A stretch of 10,228 nucleotides of DNA from positions 1 to 10,228 of the forward strand of contig DIUS01000012.1 in assembly GCA_002423075.1 (NCBI GenBank), written 5' to 3'. A model generated the notes under the pieces. The model saw only the letters and a list, made by a program, of their open reading frames with translations, did not search any database and was not told where the DNA came from. The DNA comes from Microbacteriaceae bacterium UBA6152. GTDB taxonomy: Bacteria > Actinomycetota > Actinomycetes > Actinomycetales > Microbacteriaceae. Position numbers and translations under genes: made by a program. Shown piece after piece: positions 5,274 to 10,228 of the stretch (position 1 is its first letter; every line of letters begins with the position of its first letter).

Positions 5274-6653
5274 TGTCTCGCGTGCTGCGGAGTCGACCTC
5301 TGCAGGCTCGGCGACCCGTCGAATGCCGATCGCCGACACCACGGCCCCGATCGTGAGAAGTGCAACGCACAACAGCAGTGCACGATCGAGCCACGCCGCG
5401 TCGACGACCGTACCGACGACGGCGCCGAGCAGCGCGATCGCGACAAGGCCCGCGACGCGTGAGACAGCATTGTTGACGGCCGAGGCGATGCCCGATCGCG
5501 AGGGCTCGATGGCGCCAAGCACGGCCGAGGTGAGCGGCGCGACAGTGACGGCGAGCCCGAGCCCGAGCAGCACAACTCCGAGCAGCGCTTGCGGCACGAA
5601 GTCGAAGGGCACATCGATCGCAAGCATCGACACCAAGCCCGCGGCTGCAATGAGTGGGCCCGCAGCCATGAACCACCGAGAGCCGAACCGGCCGGCGAGC
5701 GTGCCGAACAGTGACGAGAACGCGATGAGCATGATGGTGACCGGCAACATGACGAGACCCGATGCGGTCGCACTGAGACCTGCGGCCTGCTGCAGAAAGA
5801 GCACGAGCACGAGCGTCGAGAGCGACAGCGCCGCATAGATCGCGACCGTCGCGAGGTTGCCGACGGCGAAATTTCGGTTGCGGAAGAGCGAGAGCGGCAT
5901 CATCGGATGCTGCGCCGTCGCCTGGCGCACGATGAAGCCGATCAGGCTGAGGACGCCGACGATGATCGGCACGATGACGACCGCAGAGTGCCAGCCGTAG
6001 TTCGCCTGCTCGATGAGACCGAAGACGACACCCCCGAGCCCGAGCGCGCCGAGCACGGCGCCCCACACGTCGATGGGGGTGCGCACGGCCGCGGGCTCGT
6101 TGCGCATCGGTGCCATGAGGAGCATCGTCAGGGCGATCGGCACGACGTTGATGAAGAACACCCAGCGCCAGTTCAGCAGGTCGGTGAGCACGCCACCGAG
6201 CAGAGGGCCGACGATAAACGCGGCCGACGTCCATGCCGTCCAGAGGCCGATTGCTCGCGACTGCGCAGGGCCACGGTGCGTGCCCATGATGAGGGCGAGC
6301 GAACTGGGTACGAGCAGCGCGCCAGCGACGCCTTGGGCCGCTCGTGCGGCGATGAGCAGTTCGGCCGTGGGTGCGAGCCCGCACGCGATCGACGCGATGC
6401 CGAAGCCGATGAGCCCGATGCGTAGCACGGCGATGCGTCCGAGCACGTCGGAGAGCGAGCCCGCCAGCAGGATCAGCGCCCCGAGCGTGATCAGATACGC
6501 GTCGACGACCCACTGCTGCACCGGCAGGCCGCCGCCGAGCTCATCGGTGATCGCGGGCAGCGCCACGGTGATGATCGAGCCGTCGAGAAACGCGACGAAC
6601 GCCGCAAGAATCGCAACGAGTAGCGCCCGCCGGTCGAGAACAATGGTCGACAT
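5253..6653 (-). CDS. MFS drug-resistance exporter, DHA2 (EmrB/QacA) family
   Basis: 466-residue, probably 14-helix proton-driven exporter. Motifs in order: 'FLDGSIITVALPAI' (22-35, the D1 motif of DHA2), motif A 'GSLSDVLGR' (65-73), motif B 'RAAQGVAGA' (104-112), motif C 'GPLLGG' (149-154) typical of antiporter exporters, and the central-loop 'PLSLFRNRNF' (253-262) usual in this family. The acidic, charged end (AEVDSAARETLDLGDE) is cytoplasmic. The start is ATG 6653, which begins 'MSTIVLDRRALLVAIL'. An in-frame ATG at 6710 would add 19 unlikely residues and overlaps the ATPase start. No ribosome site is visible. Substrate unknown; DHA2 members export cationic dyes, antibiotics or their own metabolites. 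No TetR/MarR regulator lies in the window. The gene diverges from the P-type ATPase across 55 bp. Confidence 0.92.
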   Translation of the reverse strand: MSTIVLDRRALLVAILAAFVAFLDGSIITVALPAITDELGGGLPVQQWVVDAYLITLGALILLAGSLSDVLGRIAVLRIGLIGFGIASIACGLAPTAELLIAARAAQGVAGALLVPSSLALIMGTHRGPAQSRAIGLWTAWTSAAFIVGPLLGGVLTDLLNWRWVFFINVVPIALTMLLMAPMRNEPAAVRTPIDVWGAVLGALGLGGVVFGLIEQANYGWHSAVVIVPIIVGVLSLIGFIVRQATAQHPMMPLSLFRNRNFAVGNLATVAIYAALSLSTLVLVLFLQQAAGLSATASGLVMLPVTIMLIAFSSLFGTLAGRFGSRWFMAAGPLIAAAGLVSMLAIDVPFDFVPQALLGVVLLGLGLAVTVAPLTSAVLGAIEPSRSGIASAVNNAVSRVAGLVAIALLGAVVGTVVDAAWLDRALLLCVALLTIGAVVSAIGIRRVAEPAEVDSAARETLDLGDE

Positions 6654-6695
6654 AGCCACAGTCAAGCATGCAGATGCTCCCGCTCGAGGCCCGAG

Positions 6696-6701
6696 TACTG
6701 T
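6696..6701 (+). promoter_or_regulatory. -10 element (TACTGT) of a probable leaderless promoter for the P-type ATPase
   Basis: TACTGT lies seven bases before ATG 6709, with no Shine-Dalgarno between them. A TTGACA reads on the opposite strand at 6704-6699, overlapping this hexamer, but no good -10 at proper spacing follows it toward the exporter gene, so its role is unclear. Confidence 0.5.
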
Positions 6702-6708
6702 CAAGAAC

Positions 6709-9375
6709 ATGAACGTGGACAGCGAGATCACCTGGCATGAGCAGTCTGTTGAAGGGGTTCTCGAAGCGCTCAACACGACACGCAGCGGCCTGTCTGACGC
6801 CGCGGTGCTCGCGCGACGCGACGAAGTCGGTGTGAACGAACTTGTCAGCACGCCCCCAACACCCTGGTGGCGCACCCTGCTCAGACAGTTCTCAAGCCCT
6901 CTCATCATGATTCTGATGGGTGCCGCTGCCATCACGGCGTTGCTGCAGCGGTGGGTCGACACGTCAGCGATCGTTCTGGTGCTACTGCTCAACGCCTCGA
7001 TCGGTTTCTGGCAAGAACGCAAAGCGGCCTCCGAGGTGCGAGCACTGTCTCGCATGACAACTCCGCACTGTCGCGTCGTGCGCGACGGGCGCGAAGTCGA
7101 CCTCGATGCCCGCGACGTCGTTCCCGGAGACATCGTGCTGTTGGCGAGCGGCGAGCGGGTCGCAGCCGATCTGCGCCTGATCGATGCGACGACCCTGCAG
7201 GTCGACGAGTCGATGCTCACCGGCGAGGTTATGCCCGTGAACAAGCAGCCGTCAGCTGTACGTCGATCGGCAGGAGTCGGAGACCGCACCTGCATGGCTT
7301 TCAGCGGCACCTTCGTGGTGTCAGGGCGAGGAGTCGGGGTCGCTGTCGCCACCGGCGCGCAGACCGAGCTGGGGCTCATCAACGAGCTTGTGCAACGCGC
7401 CTCACCGATCACACCGCTGCAGCTCTTGACTCGTCAGCTCGAGCGCCGGATCGGCATCGTCATCGGTGCCGTCTGCACGGTGCTCTTCGTGGCCGGCGCG
7501 GCCCTGGGGGGCGATCTCGCCGACGTCTTCTTGTCGGCTGTCGCGCTCGCCGTGGGCACGATCCCCGAAGCGCTGCCCGTCGTGCTGACCATCGCGATGA
7601 GCATCGGAGTCGCGCGCATGGCGAAACACAAGGCGGTGCTGCGTAGCCTGCCCGCCGTGGAGACGCTCGGATCGACGACGGTCATCGGTTCGGACAAGAC
7701 AGGGACACTGACCCAGAACATCCTCACTGTCGAAGAGATCTGGACACCCGATGGGCGCACGGTCATCGCCGCCGCCTCGGTCGATCACGGAGCCGACCCC
7801 CTGCTCACCGAGACGTTGCGAGCGGGAGCCCTGACGAACGAAGCTCGGGCCTCTGCCGAGTCGCGCAGCGGTTTCGTCGGCGACGCCGTCGACGTGGCCA
7901 TGGCCATCGCCGCCATCGAGAGCACAGCTCTCACCCTCGACGAGCTGCATGCACCTGCACTGCTGCACGTTCCCTACGAACCAGAATTGGGCTACTGCCA
8001 AACGGTGCGCGAGCAGGCTGACGGCGGCCGAGTGCTGTACGTCAAGGGAGCCGTCGACAAGCTCCTGGGCATGTCGACGACGATGCGCACGGTCAAGGGC
8101 GACGAAGACATCGACCGAGACGAGATCGCCGACGCTAATCACGAGATGGCGTCACGCGGTCTGCGGGTGATTGCGACGGCGACACGCGTGCTGCACCACA
8201 GCGAGGCGCGCGATGGCTTTCTGCCTACCCCGAGTGGTCTGACGCTGCTGGGCCTCGAAGGCATGACCGATCCCCCGCGTCCCGGAGTGGCAGCCGCGAT
8301 CGCGGCATGCCAAGACGCCGGGATCGCGGTGAAGATGATCACCGGCGACCACCCGTCGACGGCGGAAGCCATTGCCGACCGACTCGGAATCCCTCGGCGC
8401 GGCCCTGCCATCACCGGCGCCGAGATGGCGACTCTCGATGACACCGTACTCGTCGCTCGACTGCGTGATACGAGCGTGGCGGCACGGGTTTCGCCCCAGG
8501 ACAAGCTGCGCATCGTGACCGTGTTGCAGGCCGCGGGCGAAGTCGTCGCCGTGACAGGCGACGGGGTCAACGACGCACCCGCGCTCAAGGCCGCGTCGAT
8601 CGGCGTGGCGATGGGCGAATCGGGCACAGAAGTGGCCCGCGAGGCCGCCGATCTCGTGCTCGCTGATGACAACTTCGCCACCATCGTCAGCGCTGTCAAC
8701 CAAGGCCGAGTGACCTTCGCCGCGATTCGCAAAGCCACCTTTTTCTTGCTCGCCGGCGCACTCGGCATCATCATCGCGGTGCTGACGAATGTCTTCAGCG
8801 ATCAGCCCCTGCTGTTCCTGCCGGTGCAGGTGCTGTGGATCAACCTGGTCACGAACGGTCTGCAAGATGTCGCGCTGGCGTTCGAACCCGCAGAAGGCGA
8901 CGAGTTGCGCCGGCCCCCGAGGGCGCGGAACGAGGGGCTCCTCTCGCGCGGACTGTGGGTACGGCTCGTGATCACGGGTGCCTGGATCGGCCTGGTGCTG
9001 CTCGTGACCTTTTCGTGGGCGATCGACGCAGGCTACGAGGACGCTCACGCTCGCACGCTGACGTTGACCATGCTCGTCTGCCTGAACTTCTTTCTCGCCG
9101 GAAGCTCTCGGGCAGAACATCGGTCGCTCTTCGCCCTGAACCCCTTCAGCAATCCCTTCTTGCTCATCACCGCGGCAGGGTCGCTGCTGCTGCAGGCAGG
9201 CGCCATGTGGTGGCCACCCAGTGCGCGGATTCTCGGGCTCGCCCCGCTCTCGCTCGCGGAATGGGCCGCGTGCCTCGCCGTGGGGTCGACAGTGCTCATC
9301 ATCGTCGAGCTCGAGAAGCTGGTGCGCCGTATCGTGCCCTCACACTCGCGCAGCAATACCCCAGGGGGTATCTGA
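6709..9375 (+). CDS. P-type cation-transporting ATPase, P2 (SERCA/Ca-ATPase-like) group, ion unknown
   Basis: 888-residue ATP-driven ion pump. In order: cation-ATPase N-terminal domain (about 8-60, 'LNTTRSGLSDAAVLARR'), M1-M2, A domain with 'LTGE' (170-173), M3-M4 with 'PEALP' (286-290), P domain with the phosphorylated Asp in 'DKTGTLT' (Asp329), N domain (about 345-510, 'KGA' at 446-448), 'MITGDHP' (543-549), 'TGDGVNDAP' (616-624), and a C-terminal six-helix membrane block (about 670-870). There is no CPC motif or metal-binding domain, so it is not a copper/zinc P1B pump. Against my recollection of SERCA, M4 keeps Glu (E287) and M6 keeps Asn (N712), but the M6 Asp is Asn (N716) and the M5 Asn/Glu ligands appear as Ala/Ile, so Ca2+ is not assured. 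ATG 6709 is chosen because the longer frame runs through the exporter gene. Confidence 0.92.
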   Translation: MNVDSEITWHEQSVEGVLEALNTTRSGLSDAAVLARRDEVGVNELVSTPPTPWWRTLLRQFSSPLIMILMGAAAITALLQRWVDTSAIVLVLLLNASIGFWQERKAASEVRALSRMTTPHCRVVRDGREVDLDARDVVPGDIVLLASGERVAADLRLIDATTLQVDESMLTGEVMPVNKQPSAVRRSAGVGDRTCMAFSGTFVVSGRGVGVAVATGAQTELGLINELVQRASPITPLQLLTRQLERRIGIVIGAVCTVLFVAGAALGGDLADVFLSAVALAVGTIPEALPVVLTIAMSIGVARMAKHKAVLRSLPAVETLGSTTVIGSDKTGTLTQNILTVEEIWTPDGRTVIAAASVDHGADPLLTETLRAGALTNEARASAESRSGFVGDAVDVAMAIAAIESTALTLDELHAPALLHVPYEPELGYCQTVREQADGGRVLYVKGAVDKLLGMSTTMRTVKGDEDIDRDEIADANHEMASRGLRVIATATRVLHHSEARDGFLPTPSGLTLLGLEGMTDPPRPGVAAAIAACQDAGIAVKMITGDHPSTAEAIADRLGIPRRGPAITGAEMATLDDTVLVARLRDTSVAARVSPQDKLRIVTVLQAAGEVVAVTGDGVNDAPALKAASIGVAMGESGTEVAREAADLVLADDNFATIVSAVNQGRVTFAAIRKATFFLLAGALGIIIAVLTNVFSDQPLLFLPVQVLWINLVTNGLQDVALAFEPAEGDELRRPPRARNEGLLSRGLWVRLVITGAWIGLVLLVTFSWAIDAGYEDAHARTLTLTMLVCLNFFLAGSSRAEHRSLFALNPFSNPFLLITAAGSLLLQAGAMWWPPSARILGLAPLSLAEWAACLAVGSTVLIIVELEKLVRRIVPSHSRSNTPGGI
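9356..9371 (+). promoter_or_regulatory. CsoR/CstR-type operator palindrome in front of the rhodanese gene
   Basis: ATACCCC-AG-GGGGTAT has perfect 7-bp arms around a 2-bp centre. G/C-tract palindromes flanked by ATA/TAT are the known targets of CsoR-family repressors, including the persulfide sensor CstR, whose targets include rhodanese genes. The site is inside the last codons of the ATPase gene (encoding NTPGGI) and directly upstream of the TACATT -10 of the rhodanese gene, where a bound repressor would block polymerase. No CsoR-family gene is in this window, so the regulator must act from elsewhere. Confidence 0.7.
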
Positions 9376-9381
9376 TACATT
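9376..9381 (+). promoter_or_regulatory. -10 element (TACATT) of the rhodanese promoter
   Basis: TACATT matches TANNNT and lies five bases after the palindromic operator. Transcription from about 9388 would leave a leader of some 20 bases with AAAGGAA (9399-9405) before ATG 9411. This is a normal led transcript, unlike the leaderless genes nearby. Confidence 0.5.
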
Positions 9382-9410
9382 GGTCGCCTCACGACCGCAA
9401 AGGAACCCTC

Positions 9411-9779
9411 ATGCGCCGCATTCTGCTCTCGATCGCCCTCGCCCTCGGCCTTGCTGTCGGCGCAACCGCCTGCGCACCGGCTGCCGAGCCGGTCGCCCTC
9501 GACGCCGGCACCGTCGTGATCGACGTGCGCACCCCCGCCGAATTCGTCTCGGGTCACCTGGAAGGCGCCCTCAACATCGACGTGCAGTCGGCCGACTTCG
9601 AGTCGCGCATTAGCGAGCTCGATCCTGCGGGCACCTACTTCGTCTACTGCCGCAGCGGCAACCGCTCCGGCCAGGCCATCGACCGCATGGAGGCGCTCGG
9701 CTTCACCGACTTGACCAACGGCGGCAGCGTCGAGAGCGCCTCGGCCGCGACGGGCATCACGGTCGTCACCGGCCAGTAG
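9411..9779 (+). CDS. PspE-like single-domain rhodanese lipoprotein
   Basis: 122-residue sulfurtransferase. The start ATG 9411 has AAAGGAA upstream at good spacing; the open frame further upstream is a shadow of the ATPase gene. Residues 1-20 are a signal peptide ending 'GATA' before Cys21. This is a slightly atypical lipobox (Ala at -3), so it is a probable lipoprotein on the outer face of the membrane. The rhodanese domain shows 'VIDVRTPAEFVSGHLEGALNID' pieces (36-57), and the active-site loop 'CRSGNRS' (80-86) with catalytic Cys80. It ends in 'NGGSVESASAATGITVV', close to the end of E. coli PspE. Such proteins carry sulfane sulfur as a Cys persulfide. The CsoR/CstR-like palindrome in front suggests induction by persulfide/sulfide or copper stress (inference). 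Confidence 0.9.
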   Translation: MRRILLSIALALGLAVGATACAPAAEPVALDAGTVVIDVRTPAEFVSGHLEGALNIDVQSADFESRISELDPAGTYFVYCRSGNRSGQAIDRMEALGFTDLTNGGSVESASAATGITVVTGQ

Positions 9780-9787
9780 CACGCGGT

Positions 9788-9802
9788 GCTCGCGGGCCGA
9801 GC
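9788..9802. terminator. Weak stem-loop between convergent rhodanese and oxidoreductase genes
   Basis: GCTCG-CGGGC-CGAGC forms a 5-bp stem in the 27-bp gap between two converging stop codons. There is no T-run on either side. The position fits a bidirectional terminator, but the structure is small and could be chance in GC-rich DNA. Confidence 0.25.
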
Positions 9803-9806
9803 GCGC

Positions 9807-10228
9807 TCAGGCCCCGCTGGGCACGAGGCGGTCAGCGAGGAGTTCGCGCACGCGCGGAATCACCTGAGTGCCGTACAGCTCGATCGCGTGCATGAGCTTC
9901 TCGTGCTGCAGGGGTCCCGTGCTGTACTTCAGATCGAAACGCTGGATGCCGAGAGTCGACACCGTGTCGGCGATCTTGCGGGCGACCGTCTCGGGCGACC
10001 CCACGTAGAGAGCGCCCTGCTCGACCTCGGCACGGAAGTGCTCGTACGTCGTCGGACCCCAGCCGCGCTCTCGGCCAATGCGGCCGAACATCTGCTCGTA
10101 GGCGGGCCAGAGCTCTTCCATCGCCTGCTCATCAGAGTCGGCGATATAGCCGGGCGAGTGCACGCCGACCGGCTGCCACGGCTTCTCGAGCTGGGTGAGC
10201 GCCCGGTGGTAGAGCTCGACGAACGGCG
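9807..10228 (-). CDS. Luciferase-like (LLM class) flavin/F420-dependent oxidoreductase, C-terminal part
   Basis: The minus-strand frame is open from the window edge to the TGA at 9809-9807, about 140 residues. The edge codons read 'PFVELYHRALTQLEKPW', continuing into 'QPVGVHSPGYIADSDEQA', 'WPAYEQMFGRIGRERGWGP', 'GALYVGSPETVARKI' and 'FDLKYSTGPLQHEKLMHAI'. This is the C-terminal half of bacterial-luciferase-like monooxygenases: the GSPETVA loop helps bind the flavin or F420 phosphate, and the last segment is the final barrel strand and helix. The catalytic N-terminal half is outside the window, so substrate and cofactor cannot be decided. A GTG within the frame at 10163 is not the start, since family-like sequence continues upstream of it. 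It is convergent with the rhodanese gene, 27 bp apart. Confidence 0.92.
   Translation of the reverse strand, partial: PFVELYHRALTQLEKPWQPVGVHSPGYIADSDEQAMEELWPAYEQMFGRIGRERGWGPTTYEHFRAEVEQGALYVGSPETVARKIADTVSTLGIQRFDLKYSTGPLQHEKLMHAIELYGTQVIPRVRELLADRLVPSGA

Noticed and set aside
6013..6708. Upstream extension of the ATPase frame to 6013
   Set aside because: It runs antisense through the exporter gene and shows no ATPase-like sequence before ATG 6709.
6654..7412. Upstream extension of the exporter frame to 7412
   Set aside because: It is antisense to the conserved N-terminal part of the P-type ATPase. The exporter family begins right at the ATG at 6653.
6709..9375. Copper-exporting P1B ATPase, suggested by the CsoR-type palindrome at its 3' end
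   Set aside because: No CPC/CPH motif, no heavy-metal-binding domain, and the helix layout is of the P2 type. The palindrome lies downstream of the gene and belongs to the rhodanese promoter.

Overview
The window is GC-rich and compactly packed, with coding preference for G/C at third positions. Its families (wHTH response regulator, NagZ-like lipoprotein, UbiA, DHA2 exporter, luciferase-like oxidoreductase), the probable leaderless TANNNT-ATG promoters and the short intergenic gaps all point to a Gram-positive actinobacterium. A Microbacteriaceae-type organism is my best guess, by inference only. No RNA gene, transposon, prophage or CRISPR array is visible, and no gene-free stretch exceeds about 70 bp.

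Layout. (1) At 1-207 (+) is the C-terminal DNA-binding domain of an OmpR-type response regulator. It faces two tandem minus-strand genes, 222-578 and 679-1116, which encode paralogous small secreted Ser/Pro/Val/Asp-rich proteins. A perfect 18-bp hairpin terminator separates them. (2) Upstream of these on the same strand is an APH/maltokinase-like small-molecule kinase (1184-2416, minus). (3) Diverging from it are two very small membrane proteins (2555-2800 and about 2880-3131, plus). They look unrelated overall but share a short extracytoplasmic motif, E-[KR]-[IV]-V-D-x-x-L-P. (4) A GH3 beta-N-acetylglucosaminidase lipoprotein (3128-4399, minus) meets them tail to tail through a shared CTAG. 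It diverges from a UbiA-family prenyltransferase (4437-5273, plus) across 37 bp that seem to carry two interleaved leaderless promoters. (5) A DHA2 drug exporter (5253-6653, minus) overlaps the end of ubiA by 21 bp. It diverges from a large P2-type cation ATPase (6709-9375, plus). (6) A PspE-like rhodanese lipoprotein (9411-9779, plus) follows. The last codons of the ATPase gene form a CsoR/CstR-type operator palindrome directly over the rhodanese promoter. (7) The window closes with the C-terminal part of a luciferase-like flavin/F420 oxidoreductase (9807 to edge, minus).

Common theme. Most products act at or outside the cytoplasmic membrane: two secreted repeat proteins, two mini-membrane proteins, two lipoproteins, a membrane prenyltransferase, an exporter and a cation pump. 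They do not form one evident pathway. I did not find a clear-cut new defence or biosynthetic system. The least explained items are the paralogous repeat proteins, the motif-sharing mini-membrane pair, the altered cation and nucleotide sites of the ATPase, and the rhodanese operator embedded in the preceding coding sequence.
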